Part shown: one piece after another, positions 18,673-28,062 of the stretch | Position numbering within the stretch: the stretch's first letter is position 1 | Layout: the number at the start of each line of letters is the position of its first letter | Source: a bacterium | GTDB taxonomy: Bacteria > UBP6 > UBA1177 | Reading direction: 5' to 3' | DNA length: 64,000 nucleotides | Assembly: GCA_017963125.1 (NCBI GenBank) | Contig: JAGCUA010000093.1 | Coordinates: 50,289 to 114,288 of the forward strand | The notes under the pieces: model-generated | What the model saw: the letters and a program-made list of their open reading frames with translations, nothing else | Database searches by the model: none | What the model was told of the DNA's origin: nothing | Position numbers and translations under genes: made by a program

Positions 18673-20907
18673 ATGATCAAAGAGCTTAAAGTTCTTTTTC
18701 TGTTGTTTCTCTGTTTCCCGGCTGTTGTCTCGGCGGTTCCGCAGGGTAGAGCCGGAGAAAACGGTGCCGATCGCGCAGGGTCCTCTCTGAAAGAGATCGA
18801 AGCCGAATATGAAAACAACTTAAAAAGGTATCTTTCGCTTAATATTTCCGAAGCTGACTACAAGCTGCCGCCTTCCGAAAAGATGAAAAAAGGTGATTTT
18901 TTCTTTGAAAAAGGCGATTTTGCAACTTCTGCCGGTATTTTTTATTCGGTCACGGAGTCGGTTTCAGACAATGACGCAGTAAAGTCCGAAGCTCTCTACA
19001 AGCTCGGCGAATCGCTGTTCATGCAGAAGAATTATGTTTCGGCTACCCGTTACTATGAGACTGTCGCGACTTCAGGCAGCGCAGACCTCAAGGTCAAGGC
19101 TCTGAAAAGACTTATATTCATCAGTTATTCTTTAGGCGAATACGCGGCGGCTGAAAAGTACTACAATCAGTTCTCGGGCGCCGGCAGCGATATTTCCGCA
19201 GATCCCGAACTTCTTTATTACCTTGCGAAATCGCTTTTCTTCGGCGGCAGGCAGGAAGAAGCGGCGAAACATTTTTCTGCGATTGAAAAGGATGCTGCGT
19301 TTTATCCGCAGGCACGTTATTTCCTCGGTGTCATGGCTCTTCGTGACAAAAAACTGGAAGAGGCAAAGGCTTACTACGAAGAGATCCTCGCTCTTCCGGA
19401 CGGTGAATATCACAGCTTCGGCAACATCCGCGAGCTGGCAGATCTTGCTGTTGCAAGGATAGCTTTCGAGTTTGATGATACCGAAACGGCTTCGGCGCAC
19501 TACACGCCGGTCTCATTCGATTCACGCTCTTTCCCGCAGGCTTACTACGAGTTGAGCTGGACTTTCATCAAGCGTGACCAGTTCGACGATGCTGTTGAAA
19601 CGCTGCGTCTTGTGCAGAATGCGGCGCCTCATTCTCAGGTCGCAAGTCAGGCAGAAGTCCTCGAAGGAACTCTTCTTGTCAAAATGGGAAGGTTCGGCGA
19701 GGCTCTGGTCCTTTTCGATTCGATAGTTACTAAATACACTAAATATCAGGACGAGCTTTTCTCGATCGACGGAAAGTCTTTTCTTGCAAGCGGAAAGGCC
19801 GGAAAGGTTTCCGATTTCCTTCTTCCTTATTCCCCTGCGGTCAGATCAGTACTTCAGGACAGCAGAAAATTTTCCGAAACAGTCGTTCTGAACGACACGA
19901 TAATCGCTTTGGAAGAAGAACTTAAACGTATCGACGAGCTTGAGAAAAAGGTTCTGGCTATATCCGGCAACAAAAACGCCGCGGCTCTTTTCCCGCCTCT
20001 CAAAGCGGCTGTAAAAAGCGTTATGTCGCTCAGAAACAGGGTCGCTGTTATAAAGAATTCGCTTGTTATGACGAAAAATGTTTCTGAGAGTCAGCGCGGC
20101 GAATTCGACAGACTCGATTCGGAAAAACGCGGACTGCTCGATATAACCGATACTTCCCTGATCGCACCTGAACGGATCAGGGAGCGCGCCGAAGAATACG
20201 GCGAAAAAGTCGTCAAACTTGATGAAAAGATGCACGGTGTTTCGATGGAACTCGAAAATCTTTCCGTAAGACTTGACGCTCTCATCGCTTCTTATTCGGA
20301 AGAGAGGAAGGTCGCGAAGGAAAACGAAAAAGAGGTCCTCGACAGGATCGGTCAGGAGCGTGAAAAGTTCAACGGTCTCACTGCTGAAAGCGAAACATGC
20401 CAGGCCGAGATCGACGACGAGAAGAACGCTCTTGTTTTCGGCGGAACTATTATCGAAGCGGAAAATGAGATAAGGGATTCGTTCAACGGCATAGTCGCAC
20501 GCCAGTACTCGATAGTCGGCGGCTCAGACATCGCGTCTCTTATCAGCGAGGCCGACAGGATCGATGCGAAACTTGCCGATTTCTACGACAGACTGAACGC
20601 TGCGATGAACGGGATCCTTTCAGAGATCCGCGCTTCATACGAACAGGAAAGACGCAATATCGACGGTTACAGGAGCGAACTTCTCAGAGCAAAACGCGAA
20701 GTCGAGGAAATGGCGGTCCTTGCGCTTTATTCGAATATGAACGCTGCCCGCAATATTTTTGCAGACCTTGTGCTTCAGGGTGATTTGGGAATCATTGACG
20801 TCGCATGGGAAAAGAAGGAAGAGTCTTCTTCTGAGATCAAGCGTCTCAAAACTCAGAAAGCTACTGAAATACAGCAACTCCAATTTAATTTAGACGGTGA
20901 ACAATGA
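18673..20907 (+). CDS. TPR and coiled-coil periplasmic protein, module 2 (GltC-like position)
   Basis: A 744-residue exported protein with signal peptide (VLFLLFLCFPAVVSA) and a strong GAGGAG ribosome-binding site. Residues of about 70-400 are TPR-like (ALYKLGESLFMQKNYVSATR, LAKSLFFGGRQEEAAKHF, FYPQARYFLGVMALRDKK, YYELSWTFIKRDQFDDAVE), and the second half is mainly long coiled coil (EELKRIDELEKKVLAI, ERAEEYGEKVVKLDEKM, YEQERRNIDGYRSELL). It is the module 2 counterpart of the 541-residue lipoprotein at 8071 but has no lipobox and an added coiled-coil region. The stop overlaps the next start (ATGA). Confidence 0.65.
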   Translation: MIKELKVLFLLFLCFPAVVSAVPQGRAGENGADRAGSSLKEIEAEYENNLKRYLSLNISEADYKLPPSEKMKKGDFFFEKGDFATSAGIFYSVTESVSDNDAVKSEALYKLGESLFMQKNYVSATRYYETVATSGSADLKVKALKRLIFISYSLGEYAAAEKYYNQFSGAGSDISADPELLYYLAKSLFFGGRQEEAAKHFSAIEKDAAFYPQARYFLGVMALRDKKLEEAKAYYEEILALPDGEYHSFGNIRELADLAVARIAFEFDDTETASAHYTPVSFDSRSFPQAYYELSWTFIKRDQFDDAVETLRLVQNAAPHSQVASQAEVLEGTLLVKMGRFGEALVLFDSIVTKYTKYQDELFSIDGKSFLASGKAGKVSDFLLPYSPAVRSVLQDSRKFSETVVLNDTIIALEEELKRIDELEKKVLAISGNKNAAALFPPLKAAVKSVMSLRNRVAVIKNSLVMTKNVSESQRGEFDRLDSEKRGLLDITDTSLIAPERIRERAEEYGEKVVKLDEKMHGVSMELENLSVRLDALIASYSEERKVAKENEKEVLDRIGQEREKFNGLTAESETCQAEIDDEKNALVFGGTIIEAENEIRDSFNGIVARQYSIVGGSDIASLISEADRIDAKLADFYDRLNAAMNGILSEIRASYEQERRNIDGYRSELLRAKREVEEMAVLALYSNMNAARNIFADLVLQGDLGIIDVAWEKKEESSSEIKRLKTQKATEIQQLQFNLDGEQ

Positions 20908-23900
20908 GATATTTTCTGATTTTTCTATTTGCGTTGTTTGCGGCTCTTCCTGTTTTTGCGGATGAAAAGCCGGCTGAAACGCAGAATGCCGAAGCGGAAA
21001 AGTCTGCTTCTTCTCCGGATGACGTGATCGTTGACAGCGATCTTTTCAACAGCGAGGCTTTCGCGAGAGAGGTCATCCGTTTCGAAGGGCGCGTCAAGGA
21101 ATACCAGAATGAATTCAAACAGCTTGTCCTCAGGGAAGTAGCCGAAAAGAGAAAATTCGTCGAATCGAAATATTCCGAAGCAATCTCCGAGCAGGAACTT
21201 ATGGAGGCTAAGGCCAGAAAGGACGCGATAATCCTTTTTGAGGAATTCGTCAGAAAGTATCCCGATAATCCGAAATACACGCCGAATGCGATGTACCGTC
21301 TCGCCGAGCTTTACTACGAGCGTTCGATGATCGTCTACAACGAGAAAACGGCGGGATACGAAGCTGAGATCGAAAAATTCGACAACGGTGAAATCACTGT
21401 CGAGCCGGAACTTCCGGAGATCGATTTCTCCGATTCGATAAAACTTTACACTGAGATGATACGCCGTTTCCCCGATTTCGAATACATCGGTTCGGTTTAC
21501 TATCTTCTCGGTTACTGCTATTCCGAGTCCGGTCAGGGCGACAAGGCTGTTCAGGTCTGGCTCACTCTGCTTGAAAAGGGACTCGCAGGTGAAAATTACG
21601 TTGAACTCAGGCTCCGTCTGGGTGACTACTATTTTGCCGAAAACGATCTCAAGAAAGCTGAAGCGCAGTATCTGGAAGGAAAGAAATTCCCTGACAGCAA
21701 CTTCTACGACCAGATCCTCTACAAACTGGCGTGGACATACTACAGACAGTTCCGTCTCGAAGATGCCGTCAAGACATTTACGCAGCTTCTTTTCTATTCA
21801 GATGATATGAAAGCGCGCGGCATCGACAAAGGACAGAACCTCAGAAAGGAGGCTATCCAGTATATCGCGATCAGTTTCGCCGACGACGAGTGGGGCAGTG
21901 CCGACAAGGCGATCGCATACTTTTCGACGATCAAGGCAGAATCGTTCGAAATCGATGTTTTCGAGCAGTTGGGCGGCTACTTCGATGAAAACAACAAATA
22001 CGCGGAAGCCGAAAAGGTTTACCGCTACATAATCGGGCGTTATCCTTACTATGAAAACACGCCGATGCTTCACAATTCCCTCATTCAGCTCTGCAACAAG
22101 GCGCGTGAATTCGACAAGGCTGCGGCAGAGACCGAAATCTTTGCGGCGAAATACAACTCATCAAGCGAATGGGCGAGGGTCAACCGCGGAAATCCTGCGG
22201 CTGTACGTGCTGCAGCGGAACTTGCGAAGATCGCTCTTCTTGATACTGCAGTCTTCCACCACAAACAGGCTCAGGCACTCAAGGAAAACGGCGATGCTGA
22301 CGGAGCCGTCGCGGAATACCGCAAAGCTGCGGACTTCTATGCGGCTTATCTCAAGGATTTCCCCTATACTTCGGAAACATACGACATAACCTACAGCCTG
22401 GCCGACACGCTGTTCTATGCGGGCGACATCAAGGCTGCAGTCGTTGTCTACGAGCGCGTCAGGGACGACAAAAATCAGGATAAATACAGAGACGACGCGG
22501 CGTTCCAGGTCTTCTACTGCTACAACAGCATCTGGGAAGGTTCCGATGAAAAGAACATCCCTGCGGCAGAAAAGGCAGGCAAGCCGCTCAGCGAACTCGA
22601 GCAGAAACTTGTCTTCTCGAGCGATATGTACCTGAAACTCGCGAAAGAGGTCGAGGACAAGCCGGTCGTCGCATACAACGTCGCGAGAATTTATTATGAC
22701 CACGATCTCTACAGTGATGCAGAGCCGCGCTATCTCCGCATAATCAGCGAATTTCCGGAGACACAGCCTGCGGTTCTGGCGTCGAAAGACATAATTGCTT
22801 ACTACACCGCTAAAAAAGACTGGGTAAGCGTTGCGAAATGGTCGAAAGTCTTCGCGGAAAGGTTCGCAACAAAGGCAAAAACCGACAAAAAAGCGAAGGA
22901 AGAGTTCTCGACATACCGTGCAAGCGCTCTTTTCAAACACGCTCAGCAGCTTGAAGAAGAAGGCAAGCACGTCGAAGCAGCCGAGGAATATCTGAGGATG
23001 GTCGAGGAGAATCCTTACAACAAAGATGCCGACAAGGCTATCTACAACGCAGCTGTCAACTATTCGAGAGCGACAATGTTCGAATCGGCTCTGCGTCTGC
23101 ACGAGAGGATCTATACCGAGTATCCGAATTCGGAACTTGCACCGCAGTCGCTTTATCTGGTTGCTTACAACGCCGAGATGAGCTACGACCACGAAAAGGC
23201 GGTCAACGCTTACAGACAGCTTTATGACAAATATCCGAATTACAAGGAAAAATCGAACGCGGTCTTCAACGCGGCATTCCTTCTGGAAAAACTCCAGAAA
23301 TACAAAGACGCGGCGAGATACTACAGGCTTTACTACACCGAGGAGAAGTCCAAACCTGAGGGCAAGGAAGCTCTTTACGATGTCGGCAGAATGTATCAGA
23401 AGGCAGAGGACTGGAAAGAGGCTATCAAAAATTACGAAAGCTTCATTTCGACTTTTGAAAACGATCTTTCTGTAACCCACCTTGTCGCAAGGGCGCGCTA
23501 CCAGATCGCGAAGATCTACGAGGAAAAACTCAACAACCAGAAGATGGCGAAGGCTTCCTACGAAAAGATCCTTTCCTACATCGCAGCGAAAAAGGTCACG
23601 ACCGATGAGTCGATGCTTTATGCTGCTGAGGCGAAGTTCAAACTTCTCGAAGACGAGTTCAACGCTTATCTGAAACTCAAGATCCTCGGCAAAAACGACA
23701 AGCAGCTTGAGGAAAACCTCAAAAAGAAACTCGCCGCGATGAAGGCTCTTGAAGGAAAATACAACGAAGTCCTTAAATTCCAGGTCTACGAGTGGATGAT
23801 GGCCGGAATGTACAGGATCGGCTTCCTTTATCAGAGTTTCTCCGACGCTCTGTTCGATGCTGAGCCGCCGGCAGGACTTACCGAGGAAGAAGAGGAGATC

Positions 23901-24245
23901 TACGCCGATATGCTCAAACAGCAGGCTGAACCTATTGAAGAAGCGGCTGTCACATACTATTCAAAGGCTTTGGAAAAGGCCCGTGAGCTCAAAGTTTTCA
24001 ACAAGTGGACGCAGCTCATAACCGAAAAACTGGCTGTTATGCGCCCGGCTGAATACAAAGTCGGCAAAACTCCGATATTCGCTGAAGAAAACGCGGTCGA
24101 TTCGGGTTTCGCGCCGGTCGTTTCGCTTGATAAGGCGGAAAAGAAGGCTTACAAGAAGGCGGGGCTCGGCGGCGCCGCTGCGGAAGGATCTTCCGAGCAG
24201 AAGAATGAAACGCCTAAAGAGGTGAAAGATGAAAAAGCTGAATAA
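20904..24245 (+). CDS. Giant periplasmic TPR protein, module 2 (GltD-like position)
   Basis: A 1113-residue exported protein: signal peptide (MRYFLIFLFALFAALPVFA), an N-terminal coiled segment (about residues 50-100), then many TPR-like units, for example NAMYRLAELYYERSMIVY, YYLLGYCYSESGQGDKAVQV, YKLAWTYYRQFRLEDAVKTF and AIYNAAVNYSRATMFESAL, and a charged C-terminal tail. It matches the 1209-residue protein at 9729 in size, repeat type and gene order. The start overlaps the stop of the preceding gene and the end overlaps the next gene by 17 bases, so the three TPR genes are translationally coupled. The probable role is a periplasmic scaffold. Confidence 0.7.
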   Translation: MRYFLIFLFALFAALPVFADEKPAETQNAEAEKSASSPDDVIVDSDLFNSEAFAREVIRFEGRVKEYQNEFKQLVLREVAEKRKFVESKYSEAISEQELMEAKARKDAIILFEEFVRKYPDNPKYTPNAMYRLAELYYERSMIVYNEKTAGYEAEIEKFDNGEITVEPELPEIDFSDSIKLYTEMIRRFPDFEYIGSVYYLLGYCYSESGQGDKAVQVWLTLLEKGLAGENYVELRLRLGDYYFAENDLKKAEAQYLEGKKFPDSNFYDQILYKLAWTYYRQFRLEDAVKTFTQLLFYSDDMKARGIDKGQNLRKEAIQYIAISFADDEWGSADKAIAYFSTIKAESFEIDVFEQLGGYFDENNKYAEAEKVYRYIIGRYPYYENTPMLHNSLIQLCNKAREFDKAAAETEIFAAKYNSSSEWARVNRGNPAAVRAAAELAKIALLDTAVFHHKQAQALKENGDADGAVAEYRKAADFYAAYLKDFPYTSETYDITYSLADTLFYAGDIKAAVVVYERVRDDKNQDKYRDDAAFQVFYCYNSIWEGSDEKNIPAAEKAGKPLSELEQKLVFSSDMYLKLAKEVEDKPVVAYNVARIYYDHDLYSDAEPRYLRIISEFPETQPAVLASKDIIAYYTAKKDWVSVAKWSKVFAERFATKAKTDKKAKEEFSTYRASALFKHAQQLEEEGKHVEAAEEYLRMVEENPYNKDADKAIYNAAVNYSRATMFESALRLHERIYTEYPNSELAPQSLYLVAYNAEMSYDHEKAVNAYRQLYDKYPNYKEKSNAVFNAAFLLEKLQKYKDAARYYRLYYTEEKSKPEGKEALYDVGRMYQKAEDWKEAIKNYESFISTFENDLSVTHLVARARYQIAKIYEEKLNNQKMAKASYEKILSYIAAKKVTTDESMLYAAEAKFKLLEDEFNAYLKLKILGKNDKQLEENLKKKLAAMKALEGKYNEVLKFQVYEWMMAGMYRIGFLYQSFSDALFDAEPPAGLTEEEEEIYADMLKQQAEPIEEAAVTYYSKALEKARELKVFNKWTQLITEKLAVMRPAEYKVGKTPIFAEENAVDSGFAPVVSLDKAEKKAYKKAGLGGAAAEGSSEQKNETPKEVKDEKAE

Positions 24246-25857
24246 AATTTTTATATTATTGGCACTTCTCTCTTTTGTTTCGTGCGGAACGGCATCTTCG
24301 GCTTCTTCTTCTGATTCCGGCAAACCCGAAGGAAGCAGGACCGAAGGGACAGCATCTGAGAGCGCTGAGGCTCCGGCAAAACAGCAGAATGCCGCATCGG
24401 AAGGCGCTGCTGAAAGTCCGGCAGCTGCGAAAACAGAAGGTGCAAAAGAGGAAAAGGATCCTAATTACGACGGCGGAAAATATGTCGGACCTGCTGCTGC
24501 TGACTTCGAGGAAGGGCTTCACGCTTACTCGGACGGCGGCTGCGAAAAGGCTGTCAAATTCTGGCAGGCTGCTTTCAACAAAGATCAGAAAAATGCACAG
24601 ATCGCCTTCAATACGGCTGTATGCTACGAACGGATGAAAAACCGTGAAGAAGCTGCGGCGTGGTACGAAAAGGCTTATCTTGCCGATAACTCGTTCACGA
24701 AACCGCTCTACAACTTAGCTCTGCTTTATATGCCGGCTCAGATCAAAGAGAAAGAGGGATATCTCACGCAGCTTGCAGAGAAGAACGCTGATGTTGTTGA
24801 AAAATACAACTTCATAGCATGGCTCAATCTCCAGCTGGGACGCGCTGACGAGGCAGAAAAATATGCGAAGATGGTTCTGAAGGAGGACGAGCAGAATGCC
24901 GAAGCGGTCATTTCGCTTGCGACTTCGTATTTCAACAAAAAAATGTACGAACTTGCCGAATCTGCTCTCGAAACGGCGGAAAAGTGGGATCCTGAAAACT
25001 TCAGACTTCAGAGGCTTTACGGCTTCCTGCTTTACAGAACGGGCGATACGAAAGGTGCGACGACTCACCTGATGAAATCGATCAAGACAAATCCCGACCA
25101 GCCTGAAGTTCGGAATATTCTTGCGATCCTTGCAATGAAAATCGAAGATTATTCTACGGCCAAGGAGCAGCTTGAAGCAGCTTTGAAGATCAAAGACGAC
25201 TTCTGGTCTGCAAAACTGAACCTCGCGCTTGCCTGCAAAGGTCTTGAGGATTACAAGAATGCTGCGGTTCTGATCGACGAGCTCGAAGCAAGAAACGATC
25301 TTCCGGAATCGCTCCGCAACAGCGTGATCTTCAACAAGGCTCTGCTTTACCTTGATGCCGATGTAGCAGGTGACAAGAATCCGGCGCGTTTCGACACGGC
25401 TGTCAAATATTTCAACGACTATCTGAAACTGATTGCAAAGAGCAAGAACTTCAAGGAGCAGAAAGCGCTAGTTGACGGCTACATAAAAGAAGCTAACACC
25501 GAGAAGAAGAAACTTGAATTCGCGCTTGCTGCAAAGGCAAAGGCTGAAAAGAGAAAACAGGCTCAGGAAGCTGAGGCAAAACAGTTCCAGTTGAACAAGG
25601 AAGCCGCTTTCAAAAAGGCTGAGGAAGCGGGAACGGCCGAGGCATGGAGTAAATATCTGGAGGAATATCCTGTCGTTGACGAAAACGACAAACTCAGTCT
25701 TTCGGCAAAGGCGAAACTCGAGGCACTGAAACCTCAGCCGGCTCCGGCACAGGCGGAAGCTGCTCAGGAACAGAAAACTGACAATGCTCCTGCAGCTGAG
25801 CAGAAACCGGAAGGGCAGGACAACGGTGCAAAAGAAAATACAGAGGTGAAACAATAA
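24229..25857 (+). CDS. TPR-repeat lipoprotein, module 2 (GltE-like position)
   Basis: A 542-residue lipoprotein with lipobox FVSC, Cys19, followed by a Ser/Ala/Glu-rich linker to about residue 80. Canonical TPRs follow (AQIAFNTAVCYERMKNREEA, KYNFIAWLNLQLGRADEAEK, FRLQRLYGFLLYRTGDTKGA, ILAIMKIEDYS-type units), then a Lys/Ala/Glu coiled coil and a Pro/Ala/Gln tail. It is the counterpart of the lipoprotein at 13361 with an extra C-terminal coiled-coil region. The probable role is an outer-membrane-anchored adaptor of module 2. It overlaps the giant TPR gene by 17 bases. Confidence 0.7.
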   Translation: MKKLNKIFILLALLSFVSCGTASSASSSDSGKPEGSRTEGTASESAEAPAKQQNAASEGAAESPAAAKTEGAKEEKDPNYDGGKYVGPAAADFEEGLHAYSDGGCEKAVKFWQAAFNKDQKNAQIAFNTAVCYERMKNREEAAAWYEKAYLADNSFTKPLYNLALLYMPAQIKEKEGYLTQLAEKNADVVEKYNFIAWLNLQLGRADEAEKYAKMVLKEDEQNAEAVISLATSYFNKKMYELAESALETAEKWDPENFRLQRLYGFLLYRTGDTKGATTHLMKSIKTNPDQPEVRNILAILAMKIEDYSTAKEQLEAALKIKDDFWSAKLNLALACKGLEDYKNAAVLIDELEARNDLPESLRNSVIFNKALLYLDADVAGDKNPARFDTAVKYFNDYLKLIAKSKNFKEQKALVDGYIKEANTEKKKLEFALAAKAKAEKRKQAQEAEAKQFQLNKEAAFKKAEEAGTAEAWSKYLEEYPVVDENDKLSLSAKAKLEALKPQPAPAQAEAAQEQKTDNAPAAEQKPEGQDNGAKENTEVKQ

Positions 25858-25927
25858 AAAACAATGGCCGGAATATTTAATGTAATAGATAAGTTACAAG
25901 TTTTTTGCGGTGCTTTTGCCAAAAAAT

Positions 25928-25956
25928 TTGCTTTAAAAAATTTGTTCGTATATATT
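25928..25956 (+). promoter_or_regulatory. Candidate promoter of the motor transcription unit
   Basis: TTGCTT (25928-25933), exact 17-base spacer, TATATT (25951-25956). It lies 36 bases before the chosen start of the tiny secreted protein at 25993. Together with the terminator at 28063-28095 it would delimit a four-gene unit: tiny secreted protein, ExbB, ExbD, ExbD. Confidence 0.5.
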
Positions 25957-25992
25957 CCCGCCAACTTTGTTCTTGTAAAAGGTAAATTTGTG

Positions 25993-26211
25993 ATGCTTTT
26001 TGTTTGTGCGCTTATCGCTTCATTGCTTTTTTCGTTTAATGTTGAAGCGAAAACCATTGTTATAGAAGAAATCCAGATTGAAGGAACGATACAAAAGCCT
26101 GAGGTTATGACCTTCTTGTCAAGGGCTAAGTTCTCATACCGTTCTTTGGAACTGGATGTTAGTTTTTTGGAAGAGGTTGAGAAAGCCGTCTGTGTAGACG
26201 ATGCTTTCTAG
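25993..26211 (+). CDS. Tiny secreted protein with an EGxIxKP motif, module 2
   Basis: A 72-residue protein. The frame is open from 25864, but the ATG at 25993 has an AAAGG motif and begins a clear signal peptide (MLFVCALIASLLFSFNVEA), whereas the upstream extension is crossed by a promoter-like sequence. The mature part has IVIEEIQIEGTIQKP, then FLSRAKFSYRSL and EEVEKAV, matching the pattern of the 86-residue protein at 14596. The family is unnamed to my knowledge. It lies 33 bases before exbB, which is the best clue to a role with the motor. Confidence 0.6.
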   Translation: MLFVCALIASLLFSFNVEAKTIVIEEIQIEGTIQKPEVMTFLSRAKFSYRSLELDVSFLEEVEKAVCVDDAF

Positions 26212-26244
26212 TATATTATTTTCATTTTTTTAGGAGGATCTACT

Positions 26245-26886
26245 ATGATTACTTGGTTTGCTGAGTTTTATCGTTCAGGCGGAACGTTCATGCACTTCAT
26301 CGCTGTTTGCGGTCTTTACGTTCTCGGTGTTGCAATTTACAAATGCATTTTCCTGCTTGTAAAATTCAACACAAACGGCGCAAATTTGATGAAACAGATT
26401 CAGAAACTTGTTATGGCAAACAATGTTGACAAAGCTATCAAACTTTGCGACGCAGCAGGCGATGCAGCACTTGCAAAAGTTATGAAAGCTGGTCTTTCCA
26501 GAGCTAACAGAGGCGAGCTTGAAATCCAGAACGCAATGGAAGAAGCTACTCTTGAAGTAACACCGAAAATTTCGAAACTTCTTCCCAGCATGTTCGCTAT
26601 TTCGAGTACAGCTACCATGTTCGGACTTCTTGGAACGATTTTCGGACTTATCGATGCATTCGAAGCAGTTGCTCACGCTGCTCCTGAGCAGAAATCGGCA
26701 ATGCTTGCAAACGGTATCGCTATCGCTATGAACACCACCGGTTGGGGTCTTATGATCGCTATTCCTGGAACGATTATCCACCTTGTTCTTAACGGTCTTG
26801 CAGGAAAAATACTCAATGACCTTGATCTTTACTCTGTAAAACTTTCCAACCTGCTTGTTAACAGAGAAAAAGGAACGGCTGAGTAA
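26245..26886 (+). CDS. exbB: TolQ/ExbB/MotA-family motor protein (AglR-like)
   Basis: Inner-membrane proton-channel subunit of 213 residues with three transmembrane segments (about 14-38, 114-136, 157-184) and the family signature STATMFGLLGTIFGLIDAFE followed by GIAIAMNTTGWGLMIAIPGT. The cytoplasmic loop between TM1 and TM2 has the usual length. With the ExbD-type proteins it would use the proton gradient to drive the TonB-like proteins of both modules. The ribosome-binding site is a full AGGAGG. One ExbB followed by two ExbD genes is the composition of Myxococcus AglR-AglQ-AglS. Confidence 0.92.
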   Translation: MITWFAEFYRSGGTFMHFIAVCGLYVLGVAIYKCIFLLVKFNTNGANLMKQIQKLVMANNVDKAIKLCDAAGDAALAKVMKAGLSRANRGELEIQNAMEEATLEVTPKISKLLPSMFAISSTATMFGLLGTIFGLIDAFEAVAHAAPEQKSAMLANGIAIAMNTTGWGLMIAIPGTIIHLVLNGLAGKILNDLDLYSVKLSNLLVNREKGTAE

Positions 26887-26916
26887 GTAAACAGACACTA
26901 TTTGGAGGAATAAAAA

Positions 26917-27465
26917 ATGGGTAAGAGACGTTCAGAAGGATCCACTCAGGATCTCGATATGACGGCTGCAATGAACCTCATTCTTATTCTTATACCGTTG
27001 TTGTTGACCTCAATGGAGTCTGTAAAAATAGCCGTTGTCAACGTTGCTACACCGCAGATCGGTCCTTCTTCCGAGGCAAATCCGCCGGCAGACAGACCGG
27101 ATGATAAACCTCTTAAACTGACAGTTGCCCTCACTGACAGAGGTATCACTGTTTTTGTAAGAGATCAGGTTATTGAAAACAAAGACGATCCGTTGGGTCC
27201 GACAATCCTTAAAATTGACGGACAAGAAGAAGATGCGGCAGGCAATATGGTCGATGCAAAAGTTTACGATATCGATAAACTTGTTGAGATCATTTCGGAT
27301 TTGAAAGATGCAAATCCGGCCGAAGAAAATATTATTATTACGGCTGAGCCGAACACTAAGTACAAATACATTATGAAAATAATGGACGCTACCCGTGAGA
27401 AAAAGGACGGCGAAAAGAAGAAAACTCTTTTCCCGAACGTTGTACTTAGCGCAGGTATAGCATAA
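26917..27465 (+). CDS. exbD: TolR/ExbD-family protein 1, channel Asp replaced by Asn
   Basis: A 182-residue protein with a short basic N-terminus, one transmembrane helix (about 15-33) and a periplasmic domain. In the family the helix carries one Asp essential for proton flow, within a pattern like NxTPLIDVxLVLL. Here the aligned stretch is LDMTAAMNLILILIPLLLT, putting Asn20 at the Asp position; Asp14 lies six residues earlier at the membrane edge. The periplasmic part has LTVALTDRGITVFV and ENIIITAEPNTKYKYIMKIMD, as expected. A GGAGGA ribosome-binding site is present. Either this subunit is a non-conducting partner of the second ExbD or Asp14 substitutes. Confidence 0.85.
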   Translation: MGKRRSEGSTQDLDMTAAMNLILILIPLLLTSMESVKIAVVNVATPQIGPSSEANPPADRPDDKPLKLTVALTDRGITVFVRDQVIENKDDPLGPTILKIDGQEEDAAGNMVDAKVYDIDKLVEIISDLKDANPAEENIIITAEPNTKYKYIMKIMDATREKKDGEKKKTLFPNVVLSAGIA

Positions 27466-27475
27466 GGAGGGTATT

Positions 27476-28051
27476 ATGGCAGAAGAAAACAAAACTTACG
27501 AATACCTCCCGGAAAATTACGAAGAAGAAATCCTGATGAGCAGGAGAAAATCTAAAACAGGAAGAGAAAGCGCAGGCGGTCAGAAATTAAACATCAACTC
27601 GTTGATGGATATTCTTACGATCATGCTCGTTTTCCTGCTTAAGAGTTATGCAACAGATCCTATCAACATTACTCCCGGACCGGACTTGGATATTCCGAAG
27701 TCAACTTCATTGTTGCAGCCTGCGGCGACTGTTACAATTACGGTTGCCAAGTCTTCAATCGTTGTTGACAACGAGCCTGTTTCGGTTGTAAAAGACGGTA
27801 AAGTTGAAGCTTCACAGAAACGCGGCGGCGAAGACGCTTATTTCATCATTCCGTTGAATAAGGCGCTTGTCGAGGCTGTTGAAAAGAAAAGAAGACTTGA
27901 AGCGATCAACCCGACCGTTAAGTTTGATGGCGTCGCTACAATCGTTATGGATAAGGAAACTCCGTATCGTTTGTTGACAGAAGTTATGTATACAGCTGGT
28001 CAGGCAGAATTCTCGAACTTTAAGTTCGCTACGATTTCTGCTGCCGGTTAG
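27476..28051 (+). CDS. exbD: TolR/ExbD-family protein 2, channel Asp present
   Basis: A 191-residue protein. The start at 27476 is fixed by GGAGGG immediately upstream; it gives a longer cytoplasmic N-terminus (about 36 residues) than usual. The transmembrane stretch LNINSLMDILTIMLVFLLKS carries Asp45 at the canonical position. The periplasmic domain has VTITVAKSSIVVDNEPV and a C-terminal helix (RLLTEVMYTAGQAEF). It is ten bases from the first exbD gene and shares its transcript, which ends at the terminator just downstream. Confidence 0.9.
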   Translation: MAEENKTYEYLPENYEEEILMSRRKSKTGRESAGGQKLNINSLMDILTIMLVFLLKSYATDPINITPGPDLDIPKSTSLLQPAATVTITVAKSSIVVDNEPVSVVKDGKVEASQKRGGEDAYFIIPLNKALVEAVEKKRRLEAINPTVKFDGVATIVMDKETPYRLLTEVMYTAGQAEFSNFKFATISAAG

Positions 28052-28062
28052 TATGTTTAAGG

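Noticed and set aside
22161..23480. A 439-residue minus-strand open frame inside the giant TPR gene
   Set aside because: It is antisense to clear TPR repeats and has no RBS or family features. Similar long shadows at 11640-12659 and 13376-14467 were left out for the same reason.
25864..25992. Upstream extension of the tiny secreted protein from the ATG at 25864
   Set aside because: It would bury the signal peptide 44 residues inside the protein, and a TTGCTT-17-TATATT promoter lies across it.
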